Source of the DNA: Tuctoria greenei | Lineage: Eukaryota > Streptophyta > Magnoliopsida > Poales > Poaceae | DNA: 64,000 nucleotides | Reading direction: 5' to 3' | NCBI GenBank assembly: GCA_036927565.1 | Contig: JAYESD010000009.1 | Coordinates: forward strand, 169,096,929 to 169,160,928 | In this document: piece by piece, positions 34,009 to 46,964 of the stretch | Layout: each line of letters starts with the position of its first letter | Position numbering within the stretch: the stretch's first letter is position 1 | Made by a program: the position numbers and the translations under genes | Notes under the pieces: model-generated | What the model was told of the DNA's origin: nothing | What the model saw: the letters and a program-made list of their open reading frames with translations, nothing else | Databases searched by the model: none

Positions 34009-37000
34009 ATGGCTGGACGAGGTAGAGGTAGAGGCCGTGGTCGTGGTAACCCACCCCTGGATGAAGAACTCGGAGGTGTCCCTGGATGGAATGCAAGGGG
34101 TGCTCGAGGAGCCCCAGCCTCTCAACAAATGCAACAGATGATGGCTCTTCAGACTCAGTTACTTAACAACCTCACTCAAATTGTCACCAACCTGCAACAA
34201 GCCCCACCCCCACCACCACCAAACTACAACCTTCCGCCACCACCACCTTTTCCACCTAGGTCCTTCCTTAGGGACTTCCTGAACACCCATCCACCCACTT
34301 TTGCCACCGTTACCGAACCTATGGACGCCGATGATTGGCTCCGTACCGTTGATAGCAAGCTGAGGCTCATCCACTGTGAAGGAAGGGAGAAAGTGCTACT
34401 AGCCTCCCATCAACTTCAAGGACCAGCAGCTGACTGGTGGACCGCCTTCACCGAAGCCCACCAGGACCCGGAAAATATTACATGGGAAGAATTCCGAAAC
34501 AACTTCCGTAATCACTTCGTACCTGAAGGAGAGATACAAGCCAGGCGTGAAGAGTTCCTGATGCTAAAGCAAGGCCGTATGACTGTGAGGGCCTACCTGA
34601 ATGCCTTCACCCAGCTATCCCGCTATGCCCCAACAGACGTGGATACCGACGCCAAGAAACAATTCCGCTTCAAGAATGGGCTGGACAAAGAGTTAAAGTT
34701 TGCCATGTCTTCCAGCGACTACGGCGACTTTCAGAAGCTGGTTGACAAAGCTTTTGAAGTGGAGAGGACTAAGAAGGAACTAGATGATGAGGAAAGGAAA
34801 AGGAAGTTGACTATGACACATGCCTCTAGTAGCAATGTGCGACCCCGTCTTAACCCTCCGCCTGCAAACCAAATGACTCGTCCCATGAACTACTCGGGAC
34901 AGAGGTTTCCCAACTCCAACTACAGGCCACCCACTCCTTACAACCAGCAGATGCGCCAGCAGCAGCAGTAGCAGCAGCAGCAGCAGCCACCACGCCAGCC
35001 AATGCAACCCCCACGCCAGTAGATGCAGCCACCCCGCCCTTCAGCTCCAGCTAACCGTCCAAATGGCCAACCCCCAAGAAACCAATCAGGAGGCAACAAG
35101 GGCCCAAATAATGTTGCGGGAGTACAATGCTACAAGTGCGGAGAATGGGGACACTATGCCAGCACTTGTGCAAAGAAGCAACAGAACCCAACTGGTCGTG
35201 TCAACCATGTGACTCTGGAGCAAGCACAGGAAGCGCCTGATGTGGTGATCAGTACGTTTTCTGTCAACTCCCACCCCGCCACCATATTGTTTGATTCGGG
35301 TGCTACACATTCATTTATATCCAAGGAATTCATAAAGAAGCATGACATGGTAGTTACATTCTTGAATGGGCCGTTATTGATAAACTCTCCTGGAGGAGAG
35401 ATGGTGGCAAGGCATCTATGCCGAAAAGTGAGTATAAACATAAGGGGGTAGTCTTTTGGGCCAACCTAATAGTGTTGGACTCACAAGGATTAGATATCAT
35501 TCTCGGAATGGACTGGTTGACAAAGAATCAAGGAGTAATTCATTGTGCAACTAGAACAGTCTGCTTAACACACCCGGATGGCACCACGGTGGAATTCAAG
35601 CCAGATCAGACACAAGAGGCAGTAGTACAACTCAACCATCTTGAGAGTACCAAAGACATCAGGATTGTGAAGGAATTCCCGGATGTATTCCCAGATGACT
35701 TACCAGGTATGCCCCCTGATCGAGAGATTGAATTTGTCATTGAATTAGTACATGGAACGGCCCCAATATATAAGAGGCCATATAGAATGGATGCTAAACA
35801 ACTAGCTGAACTAAAGGATCATATTGAGGAATTATTGGCAAAAGGATATATTCGTCCCAGCTCATCGCCTTGGGGAGCACCAGTTATATTTGTACCTAAG
35901 AAGGATGGAACTCAAAGGTTGTGTGTGGATTACCGTGCTTTAAATGAGGTAACAATCAAGAATAAATATCCACTACCAAGGATTGAAGATTTATTTGATC
36001 AGTTAAGAGGAGCATGTGTGTTTTCCAAGATTGATCTTCGTTCGGGTTATCATCAACTGAAGATTAGACCGTCGGATATTCCTAAGACGGCATTTGTCTC
36101 TCGGTATGGATTATATGAATATACCGTTATGTCGTTCGGATTGACCAATGCTCCGGCGTATTTTATGTATCTTATGAACAAGGTTTTCATGGAGTACTTG
36201 GACAAGTTTGTAGTGGTATTCATCGATGACATACTTATCTACTCCAAGACTGAAGAAGAGCATGAGGAGCACCTCAGGATGGCCCTACAGAAGCTTCGCC
36301 AACATCAACTGTATGCCAAACTTAGTAAGTGTGAGTTTTGGCTAAAGGAGGTATCATTTTTGGGACATGTCATATGCGAAGGAGGTATAGCCGTGGATCC
36401 AGGCAAAGTGGCAGATGTTCTTAAGTGGGAAACACCCGAGAGTGTACATGATATACGGAGATTCTTGGGTATGGCTGGTTACTACCGTCGATTCATCGAG
36501 GGATTTTCAAAGATCTCTCGACCACTAACCAAGTTGCTTGAGAAAGGAGTTGCTTTCAAATGGACCCCCGAATGTGAAGTAAGCTTTGCCGAATTGAAGA
36601 AGAGGTTGACCAGTGCACCGGTATTGGTGATGCCTGATATGCAGAAGGAGTTTGTGGTCTATTGTGATGCATCTGATCATGGTTTAGGATGTGTCTTAAT
36701 GCAAGGAGGACATGTTGTGGCCTATGCTTCAATACAGCTTTGGAAACATGAGAGGAACTATCCAACACATGACTTAGAATTGGCAGCTGTTGTTCATGCT
36801 TTGAAGATATGGAGACACTACTTGATGGGAAAAAGGACTGAGATATACACAGATCACAAGAGCTTGAAATACATATTCACACAACCAGATCTTAATCTCA
36901 GGCAACGTCGTTGGTTGGAGTTAATAAATGATTTTGATGTGGGAATCAACTATCATCCAGGCAAGGCTAATATGGTCGCTGATGCTCTAAGCAGGAAGGG

Positions 37001-38546
37001 ACAATGCAATAACTTGTCAGTACAAGCTCTTCAACCCCACCTATGTGAAGAGTTTGCAAGGTTAAACCTATGTCTAGTGTCTAGCGCTGAAGCAGTTGCT
37101 ATGGAAGTGGACACAACCCTTGAACGTGATATATGAGAAGGGCAAAAGAATGATGAGAAGGTCAAGGAGATCAAGCAATTGATGAAGAAAGGGAAAGCTC
37201 CGAACTTTAGAGAGGATGAACAAGGAACCTTATGGCTTGGAAAGCGGATTTGTGTTCCAGATGTCAAGGAGATTAAAGAGTTGATATTAAGAGAAGCTCA
37301 TGACTCATCATACTCCATTCATCCCGGAAGCACAAAGATGTATCAAGACCTTAAAGATCGATATTGGTGGCATGGAATGAAACGGGACGTAGCCGAATAT
37401 GTGGCCATATGTGATACATGTCAATTGATTAAGGCGGAACATCAAATACCAGCAGGGTTATTGCAACCAATCAAAGTGCCAGAATGGAAATGGGAAGAAA
37501 TTAGTATGGACTTCATTGTGGGACTACCAAGAACACAGTCTGGATATGATTCTATATGGGTTATTGTGGACCGTCTAACTAAAGTGGCTCACTTTATTCC
37601 TGTGAAAGAGACCTACAATGGCCCCAAGTTGGCGGAACTGTACATCTCCAGGATTGTATGCTTGCATGGAGTCCCTAAGAAGATCATCTCAGACAGAGGC
37701 ACTCAATTCATCTCAAGATTCTGGCAGAAGTTGCATGAATCAATGGATACCCGTCTAAATTTTAGTTCAGCGTATCATCCTCAAACTGATGGTCAGACAG
37801 AACGCACCAACCAGATATTAGAAGACATGTTGAGAGCATGTGCTTTGAAGAATAGCAAGAGTTGGGACAAGAATCTGCCATATGCCGAATTTTCTTACAA
37901 CAACAGTTATCAAGCCAGTTTGAAGATGTCTCCTTTTGAAGCATTGTATGGGCGAAATTGTAGGACACCGTTGTTTTGGAATCAAACTGGGGAAAGTCAA
38001 GTTTTTGGGCCTGACGTGTTACAAGAGGCTGAAAGACAAGTACAAGAAATTCGGAAGAATCTAAAGGCAGCCCAGACAAGACAGAAGAGTTATGCGGATA
38101 CTCGAAGACGTGATCTCACATTTGAAGTTGGTGATTATGTATACTTGAAGGTATCACCTATGAGGGGATTGAGAAGATTCAAAGTAAGAGGCAAGTTGTC
38201 ACCCCGTTATATTGGTCCGTTCAAGATACTGGAACGACGTGGTGAAGTGGCTTATCAGCTTGAGCTTCCACCACACCTGGCAGATGTGCACAATGTGTTC
38301 CATGTGTCGCAGCTTAAGAAGTGCCTAAGGGTGCCTGAAGAGCAATTGCCAATGGAAGCAGTGGATGTACAAGAAGATTTGTCATATGTGGAGCAGCCTG
38401 TCAAAATACTTGAGACACTGGAAAAGATCACAAGAAACAAAGTCATTCGCATGTGTAAAGTACAATGGAAGCATCATTCAGAGGCAGAAGCAACATGGAA
38501 AAGAGAAGAAGCTCTCAAGGCGGATTTCCCTCATCTATTCTCTTAG
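34009..38546 (+). pseudogene. Element 2 gag-pol polyprotein with chromodomain (three stops, one frameshift)
   Basis: Gag begins at ATG 34009 directly after TATCACAG, with an RG-rich start and the same core as element 1 (ASHQLQGPAADWWTAF). A Gln/Pro-rich linker holds two TAG codons (34969-34971, 35020-35022) where CAG repeats surround them. The zinc knuckle is intact (CYKCGEWGHYASTC). One base is missing in a G run near 35448, after which protease, RT (SKIDLRSGYHQLKI, FIDDILIYSK), RNase H (VYCDASDHGLGCVL) and integrase follow. A TGA at 37134-37136 lies between RNase H and integrase. Integrase has the HHCC finger (CDTCQLIKAEHQ) and SMDFIVGLP / ISDRGTQF / TERTNQILE. The end is a group II-like chromodomain (PVKILE, VQWKHHSEAEATWK) that keeps the central Trp but lacks the first aromatic cage position. 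It is not autonomous as it stands. Confidence 0.94.
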
Positions 38547-38574
38547 AGCGTCCGAATCTCGAGGGCGAGATTCC

Positions 38575-38592
38575 TTTTAAGGGGGGTAGAGT
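38575..38592 (+). other. Element 2 polypurine tract
   Basis: TTTTAAGGGGGGTAGAGT abuts the 3' LTR. A perfect 8-bp hairpin lies just upstream (38554-38573). Confidence 0.88.
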
Positions 38593-41500
38593 TGTAACAC
38601 CCATATTTTATGTACAAAAATTCGCTCAAACCCTTGATCATTGTAGCATGCATTTTTGGGTGAATTTTGATGTTCAATCGAGTAGCAAACGTTCAAATTT
38701 GAATTTGAATTCAAATCAAAAGAAAAGAAATGGAAAAAGAAAAAGAAAAAGAATTAAACCCCTCCCTGGGCCGAAATTCCCTCCCCTGGCCCATTTCCCC
38801 TCCTCTCCCCGCCGGCCCAGCCGAATTCCCCCCACCTCTCTCTCTCTGCGCAGTGGACCCCGCCTGTCGGCGCCTCTCCTTTTCCCTCCTCTCTCCCGCT
38901 GCCACCCGGGCCCACATGTCATCCCCGACCCCGCGTAACTGTCGCTCGCCTCCCTCCCGCGCGCAACTGCCGAACACCCCGCGCCCACTTCTCCCCCCTC
39001 CCTCGGAACCACTCTCCCGCTCCAATTTCGGTCGAACGCCACAACCGCACCCCCCCTCTCCACGCTTAAGAGGAGCCGGCGCCCCATTTTCCCCTCACCC
39101 GAGCCTCCCCGGAACCCTAGACCTTCATCGCCGGTGAGTCACCTCGGCGCCCGCGTTCCCGTCGCCGCAGCCCCCTTCTCCCCTCCATTCTTGGCCTAAC
39201 ATGGTTGCTGCACCGCCAGGAGCGTCCCGGACATCGTAGCTCAGGGAGATCGCCGGTGCACCGCTGCTTCACCGTTCACCGTCGAGCTCCGCCGCCATTC
39301 CTCGTCGCCGACCGTCTTCCGATCGATTTCGCGCCCCGAGAACCTCCTAGGTGAGTTCCCCTACTCCCCCTCTCTCGGTTCATGTCCTTGGCGCATAGAA
39401 TTGGCGTAAGAATCGCCGTTTGGGTGATTTCCGGCGAGGTCGCCGCCGGCAACCATCGGGCGCCGCCGCGCCGCGCGCGTGCGCCTGTTAGGGGCGACGT
39501 GGCCGCTTCCCTGCCGTCGGTTTCAACCGAACGGCCACGATTAGAAGGTTGTACCGGTTCACTATTTTAAATCTCGTGCGTCCATTTTAAAATCGACGGC
39601 CCACGTTGAATCCCCTTTTCCCGCCGTCGGAATTGCACCTAGGCCCCTGGAAACTTAGTTGCTACCCCCGGAGCTTCTCTGTAATTTGAGTCTAGCCCCC
39701 AGAATTCGCAGACTAGCCCCTGGATCCCTAAAAATTGGTTTTAATCATTTAATTAAGCATTCTAACCCCTGTAATTTTGTAGAATAATGTATTTAGACCC
39801 TGTACAGTGTAGAAAACTATTTATTTAGCCCCTGGACTTTTATTTAATTGCTGAATAGGGTTTTTAATTGTATAGGTGTAGAAAATAGATAAAAATGGTA
39901 ATTAAGTGTAGGAATGTTATGAAAAATTGTTATAATCTATTTTATGCTGTGAATTAATTGTAGTGTTCAGATGAAATATATTTGGTCCATGGAATATTTA
40001 TTATAAATGTTTTAAAATACATTTTTGCTATAGAAAATTTAATAAAAATGGTTTTAGGCTATAATAAAATCCCAAAATTGTAGGAAAAATATAAAATGCA
40101 TACTTTGGACATGTTAAGTGATAAATACCTCGTAGGGACGCATTAGTGTAGGATTTTGTGCTTATGTGTATGTGTGATGTATTGTTTTGCGTGCCTTTAC
40201 TTATTTAGCTTTATTCTATTCTTGCCATTGCTTGGGCATATATCTAGAGTCGTTCTATGACCCTAACCTTAACTTCCAAGACCAAGACTTCGTCAACTCT
40301 CAAGTATCCAACGAAGGCAAGTGCCCTTGACCATCTTGTACCTATTTTAGGGACTTAGCTAGTTGCATGCTAATTAAATTGATGTCCTACTTCATGTTTA
40401 CATGCCTTGTTCCATATAATTCCTTGATACCTGAAATGGGTTGGGAAGTAGATAGGCTTATTCATGCTTAGCCATGCTTAGATGTTGGGATTGGAATTTC
40501 ATACAAATGTTCTATGCTCAACTTTATGGTTACTTTAATTTGGTGATGAATATACATAATGATAGTGGATAGGAATCTGGTGGGTGGTTAGTCTTGGTAT
40601 GATGCATTTTGCACGAGAACCGAGATTGGGGTTTGTTACCACCGGATTCTAAGGACCGGTTTATGGAGGAAGCCACTAAGCTTTATAGTACCACCACGAG
40701 ACTGAGATGGGGCAGCATGGTCAATTAATTAGGTTTCTCCCGATGAACTGCTAGTGGTTGGATGGTGCGGGGAATGAGGCGGGTGATCTGCTCTTGGAAC
40801 CGCAAGGCTCAAGAGGGGGCTCTGGGGTGGAGGGTTACTCCGAGAATCCCCAGTGGTGGAAACCTTAGAGGGCTAGCACTAGTCGGGAGTGCCTTTGTAA
40901 AGACCATGTAGTGATCTCCGGACCACACACCTACGGAAGTGTGAAATGTGGTTGATCACCACGGGCTACATGGAGGTTTACTCAAGTCCACCTGGCAACA
41001 GGGGATGGAATCACTGCTTGTGGGGAAAGAGTACACTCTCTGCAGAGATTTGGTAAAACTGTCATGACAGCCGTGCTCACGGACAAGAGCGGCTTGGGGC
41101 CAGTTCATAATTAGTCTATGGTTGGGAAATGATGGTTCATCATGATTCAAGTACTTTCATTATCATTAATCATGTGTGGATTATTTATTGAATTATGATA
41201 TTGATAATTGAAAGCTAAGGATAGGTTCTAAGCATAGTGCTAAGCCATATTTGGCCTTTCCTTGCTCTAGCCAATCATGTCATTCTCTTCCCGCACTTGC
41301 TGAGTACTTTATGTACTCAAGCGTTTAATTCTCCTTTAGAGTATGAAGAAGAAGAAGCTGCACCGGAGGACTTCTACGTCAACCCGGAGGACTTGGTCTA
41401 GGCTGGCGACCTCACGCGCAACGGCTGCCTGTGGAGATGAAGCCCGCTTTCCTATCTTGCTTTCTGTAGTGTTGAACTGTTTAATGTTGTAAATATTTGT

Positions 41501-41662
41501 GGTGTGTATTTGTAGACCTTCGGGTCGTTCTGTAAGACTATTTATATAATCGAACATGGCAATGTAATGGTATTTCACTTTCGTCGACACATGTACGATT
41601 CAACTGATCCTGGCGTACATGTGATTAGCGTCTGTTCATCTTTACGATGACCGGGCGTGACA
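38593..41662 (+). repeat. Element 2 3' LTR (3070 bp)
   Basis: Same termini as the 5' LTR, beginning directly after the polypurine tract and ending at the AAAAG duplication. A small indel near 39870 (loss of TTTAAG-type sequence) and scattered substitutions separate the copies. Confidence 0.94.
41342..41401 (+). other. Conserved acidic mini-ORF in element 2 3' LTR
   Basis: Same frame and sequence as at 32327-32386, in the downstream LTR. Confidence 0.5.
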
Positions 41663-41667
41663 AAAAG

Positions 41668-42190
41668 GTTCAAGCTGGATGAAAAATTGGATGGACTGGT
41701 CCATGAAATAGGGAATGCACCTCCAAGATCTTGATCAGTATAAAGTCGTGTCATGGAAATCACTTAAACGTAAGCTTTGTTTACTACAGTACCAGTCATC
41801 ACTCAGAAACTCGGAATCAGCAAAAGCTAGATTCTGAAACTGATCTGTCAGTGATTTTTGGGTGAAGGCGGAAAAGACAGCACCAGTTTTTATGGGACTT
41901 GCTAGCTCAAAAATAGCGAATCTAACCAAGATCTACTTAGGCCCCCTTTAGCACAGCTTCCGGCTTCTGGTTCTTTCTAATTCACTTTTGATTCTCTAGG
42001 GAAGATGATTCTCCTAATTCGCTAGGTGAATCAAAATCTGTTATACAAAACCGTTTGGTAGGAAAACCGATTCTTGATTCCTGCAGGAGAAGTGTTTGTA
42101 TGAAATGACTATATTAACCCTAATCTTGTTTTTGTGTTGAAAGACATATACAGAGAATTTATAAAGTATTCGTAAATATGAGGTATATGT
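41668..42190. other. Intergenic sequence between elements 2 and 3
   Basis: No gene is supported. The part from about 41941 (TTTAGCACAGCTTCCGGCTTCTGG...) resembles the ends of hAT-type nonautonomous elements in grasses, but I cannot find a matching second terminus, and element 3 may have landed in it. Confidence 0.4.
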
Positions 42191-43054
42191 TGTTGAATAA
42201 ATGGGCTAGATAAATGGGCTTGGCCCATATAATATTCAGAATTAATTCCCAATAAATCTCAAAGGCCCATTAGGGCAAGAGGGAGTGGTACTAAGTGTTT
42301 AGTCCCACATGGGAAGTGGAAGTGGAACAACCCCTACATATAAGGGAGGTTGCTCTTCCACTCCTTGAGTGAGAGAGAAGAGAGGAAGAGAGGGGTGGCC
42401 CACGCGCGCTCCTCCTCCTCCTCGCTTGCCTCGCCTCGCCTGTGTTCGTGTGAATTCGAGCCGAGCCCAGATTTTATATTTTTACAGAAAATTAAATTGG
42501 GCTTTAGACTTTTGGGCCTCCGAATTTTTGGGGCTACCGAGTCAGAGTCCAAGTCGTTGGAGACGGACGCGTCTACGACTGCGAAGTCAGTTCAGATCTG
42601 GACTCTCCGGATCGAATACGAACCGCCTCTGGGACTCTATAAATACGGGCGTCCGCGGTACGGTAGGGCACCCCACGATCAAATCGTTCTCACGTTCGCG
42701 TTCCTTGCGCCGCCTTCTAGTCTACTCCATCCCGAGCGCCGGCGTGCACCGACGACCGGGAGAGCAGGTCTCCGAAACCGCTCGCCCTTGCGATCCTGCA
42801 CCGGGAGAGGGCGAATAAGGTTTTTGGGAAGCGCACTGTGCGACTGCTCGCGTTCTTCACCACGGCTCGTCTACCGACCAGATCGGGCGCTGCGGCTCAA
42901 CGTCGTCATCAACGCCTGCAACGGCGATCTACAGCGGTGCGTTCGACTTCAAATCGGTACGCGTTATTTCTCGTCCCGTCTGTCAGCCGATCGCTGTTGT
43001 TATTCTCGTGTTTTTTCCGGAATTATTCAGTAAATTGCCTCTTACTTTCCAACA
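42191..43054 (+). repeat. Element 3 5' LTR (864 bp)
   Basis: Contains CTATAAATACGGG (TATA box 42638-42645) and a GCTCCTCCTCCTC/CGCCTCGCCT simple-repeat segment around 42410-42440. Open frames over it are mirrored in the other LTR and are not genes. Confidence 0.9.
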
Positions 43055-46000
43055 ATCCAAAAACCTTATTAGGCAATTTCCTGAGTTGAACATGATAACT
43101 TTGGCCGATGCACTGAGGCCGGGGAAATTCTCTGGCGTGCACTTCAAGAGGTGGCAAGTTAAGGCCACACTCTGGCTCCAATCGCTTAAGATCTTCTGGG
43201 TAACTGAGGGCAGGCCTCAAGGTCCTTTGTCTGTTGAAGAACAGACAAAGTTCGAGGAAGCCAATTCTGCCCTGAGAGGATGCATTCTAAGCGTTCTTGA
43301 TAATAAACTCTGTGATGTCTATCTGACAGTCACAGATGGGAAGGAGCTCTGGGATGCACTTAACGCTAAGTATGGTGCAGCCGATGCAGGTGGTGAACTG
43401 TATATCATGGAGAATTTTCATGACTACAAGATGGTTAACAACCGTCCTGTAGTTGAACAAGCTCATGAAATACAGTGCCTTGCGAGAGAGCTCAATCTCC
43501 TTAAGTGTCCTTTACCCGACAAGTTTGTGGTTGGGTGCATTATTGCAAAGTTACCTCCATCATGGAGGAACTTCGCCACAGCCCTCAAACACAAGAGACA
43601 GGAAATATCAGTTGAAAACCTGATAGCATCTCTTGATGTTGAGGAGAAGGCTCGAGCTAAGGACGCTACTGAGAAAGGAGGTGAGGGTCAATCTAGCGCC
43701 AATGCTAATATGGTGCAGAAACCCTATGTCAAGAACAAAGGGAACAAGTCTCTATTCAAGCCAAACAAAACTACTGCTTTCAAGAAGAAGAAGTCAAACA
43801 AAGCCAATGATGGCTGCTGCTACACCTGTGGGGACCAGGGACATATTTCCAAGAACTGTCCTGAGAGGGCAGATCGCAAAGGGAAAAAGAATGTCAACAT
43901 CGTGACAAACAGCAATGCAGATGGGTACGGTAATTCCTTTACTGTTCTTTTTGTTTCTCAAACATCATCTTGGTGGTTTGATACGGGTGCTAATGTTCAT
44001 GTATGTTCTGACATGTACATGTTTACTTCTTACCAGTTCGTCCGGGATTCCGCCGTCCTAATGGGGAATGGGTCACATGCTTCTGTTCGTGGTGTTGGCA
44101 CTGTCGATCTGAAGTTCACTTCGGGAAAGATTGTCCAGCTGAAGAACGTGCAACATGTCCCTACTATGAACAAGAATCTTGTTAGCGGTACCCTTCTATG
44201 CAGAGATGGGTTTAAAGTAGTTTTAGAGTCCAATAAAATAGTTGTGTCTAAGCATGGACAATTTATTGGTAAAGGCTATGAATGCGGAGGCCTGTTCCGC
44301 TTTTCTCTTTCGGAGTTTAATAATAAGTTAGTAAACCATATTTGTGGCGGTATTAATGATAATGCAAGTGTTTGGCATTCTCGTTTATGTCACGTTAATT
44401 TTGGTTTAATGAATCGGCTATCTAGTCTCAAATTAATTCCGGAATTCACTATTGTCAAAGGTTCTAAGTGCCATAGTTGTGTGCAGTCAAAGCAACCTCG
44501 AAAGCCTCACAAGGCAGCCGAGGAGAGAAATTTGGCACCATTAGAACTCATACATTCTGATCTATGCGAGATGAATGGTGTATTGACAAAAGGTGGAAAG
44601 AAATATTTTATGACATTAATAGACGATTCTACTAGATTCTGCTACGTTTACTTGTTGCAAACTAAAGATGAAGCTTTAGACTACTTTAAAATCTATAAAT
44701 CTGAAGTAGAAACTCAATTAGAGAGAAAGATCAAACGTCTTAGGTCAGATCGTGGTGGTGAGTATTTTCCCAAAATATTTGATGATTTTTGTGCGGAACA
44801 TGGTATTATACATGAAAGGACGCCTCCCTATTCACCCCAATCAAACGGGGTAGCCGAGAGGAAAAACCGCACATTGTGTGACTTGGTGAATGCCATGTTA
44901 GACACGTCCGGTTTATCTAAGGCATGGTGGGGGGAGGCTCTATTGACTTCATGTCATGTCCTAAACCGCGTTCCAAACAAGAATAAAGAGAAAACCCCTT
45001 ATGAGGAGTGGGTTGGGAGAAAACCATCACTCTCATACTTGCGTACTTGAGGATGTTTGGCAAAAGTCAATGTGCCAATTACCAAGAAACGCAAGCTAGG
45101 ACCAAAGACAGTAGATTGTATCTTTCTAGGCTATGCTCATCGGAGCATCGCATATAGATTTTTAGTAGTTAAATCTGAGGTACCTGATATGCATGTTGAT
45201 ACTATTATGGAATCTCGTGATGCAACATTTTTTGAGAATATTTTTCCTATGAAAGATATGCATAGCACTGCCAGGATCTCTTCTGAAATTTGTCCTGAAT
45301 CCACCACAACTAGCGAGTTTCTTGATACACCATTTGAGAATGTCCCAGAGGAAGAACACAATGAAATAACTCACTCGAGTAAGAGATAACGGATTGCAAA
45401 ATCCTTTGGTGATGATTTCATTGTGTACCTTGTGGACGATACTCCTAGATCCATAGCAGAGGCATATGCATCACCTGATGCAGATGACTGGAAAGAAGCA
45501 GTTCATAGTGAGATGGACTCAATTTTTTCCAATGGAACCTGGGAGTTAACTGAACGGCCATACGGGTGCAAACCAGTAGGCTGCAAGTGGGTGTTCAAGA
45601 AGAAGCTCAGACCTGACGGTACTATTGAAAAGTACAAGGCAAGACTAGTTGCAAAGGGCTATACTCAAAAGGAAGGTGAAGACTATTTTGACACCTATTC
45701 ACCTGTCGCCAGAATGACGACAATTTGTGTACTACTTTCTTTGGCTGCCTCTTATGGTCTAATCATCCATCAAATAGATGTAAAGACAGCTTTCCTGAAC
45801 GGAGAGTTGGAAGAGGAGATTTATATGGAACAGCCTGATGGATTCGTAGTAAAAGATGAAGAGACAAATGTGTGCAAATTGTTGAAATCCTTGTATGACC
45901 TGAAACAAGCACCTAAGCAATGACATGAGAAGTTCGATAGTACTTTGACGTCTGCGGGCTTTGTCATTAATGAGGCTGATCGGTGCGTGTACTATCGCCA

Positions 46001-46964
46001 TGGTGGGGGCGATAGCGTTATGTTATGCTTGTATGTAGATGATATACTCATTTTTGGTACGAGCATTAATATAATTTCTGAGGTCAAGTCTTTTCTATCA
46101 AAGTGTTTTGATATGAAAGATCTGGGAGAAGCTAATATTATTTTGAACATTAAGCTGAATAAGGATGAGAGTGGAATTACTTTAAGTCAATCCCACTATC
46201 TTGAGAAAATCTTGAGCCGGTTCGGCTTTATGGATAGCAAGATTTCTCCAACGCCTTATGATCCCAGCGTGATACTTAGAAAGAACAAGAAAGAGTCAAG
46301 AGATCAACTCAGATATTCTCAGATGATCGGTTCACTCATGTACTTAGCTAGCGCAACCCGTCCTGATATCTCGTTTGCTGTAAGCAAACTGAGCAGGTTC
46401 ATGTCAAACCCGGGTACAGATCATTGACATACACTTGAAAGGGTTATGCGCTATCTGAGAGGTACAATGAGTTGTGGAATTCACTATACTGGGCATCCGG
46501 CCGTGCCTGAGGGTTATAGTGATTTGAACTGGATCTCTGATGTTGATGAACTCTATGCCACGAGTGGATATGTGTTCACTCTAGCTGGTGGTGCTATATC
46601 ATGGAGGTCTTGCAAACAGACCATTTTGACGAGGTCAGCCATGGAAGCAGAACTGAAAGTGCATCTAGGTTCCCCGTGGGTTTTGGATGATTGATGACGA
46701 CAATTAAGTCGCTAATGAGCTCAAGTGATCTCAGCACAGGTATGGACTCAATCGGAGACGCAAACCCTCAAAAAGGAAAAGGAAGGAAACGGAGTCAACT
46801 CGAAGCGTAGAAACTAGGGTTTCTAGCGTGATTGAGTTAGACTAGCCGTAGCAATAGGAGGGTGTGTGTGTCAAGTGCATTGAGATCAAGTTTGGGAGCT
46901 CAAAGTGGTTTAGAGGTCAAACCTATGAAAGAAATGAGTGGTTGAGTGGTCTGGCCGTAGGGCC

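Larger units (their letters stand above)
29581..41662 (+). mobile_element. Element 2: Ty3/gypsy chromovirus (Tekay-like), 12.08 kb
   Basis: Flanked by the 5-bp duplication AAAAG (29576-29580 and 41663-41667). Order: 5' LTR 29581-32647, primer site, extra ORF 32863-33630, gag-pol 34009-38546, hairpin and polypurine tract, 3' LTR 38593-41662. Its proteins and primer and purine tracts closely resemble element 1, and parts of the LTR are alignable, but the LTR start and the promoter region differ, so the two are related families or distant subfamilies. The LTR pair looks about 99 percent identical by eye, making it younger than element 1. Confidence 0.95.

Noticed and set aside
42350..43033. 227-codon frame in the element 3 LTR
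   Set aside because: Repeated at 59793-60547 in the other LTR, shifted by simple-repeat length differences; not conserved as protein.
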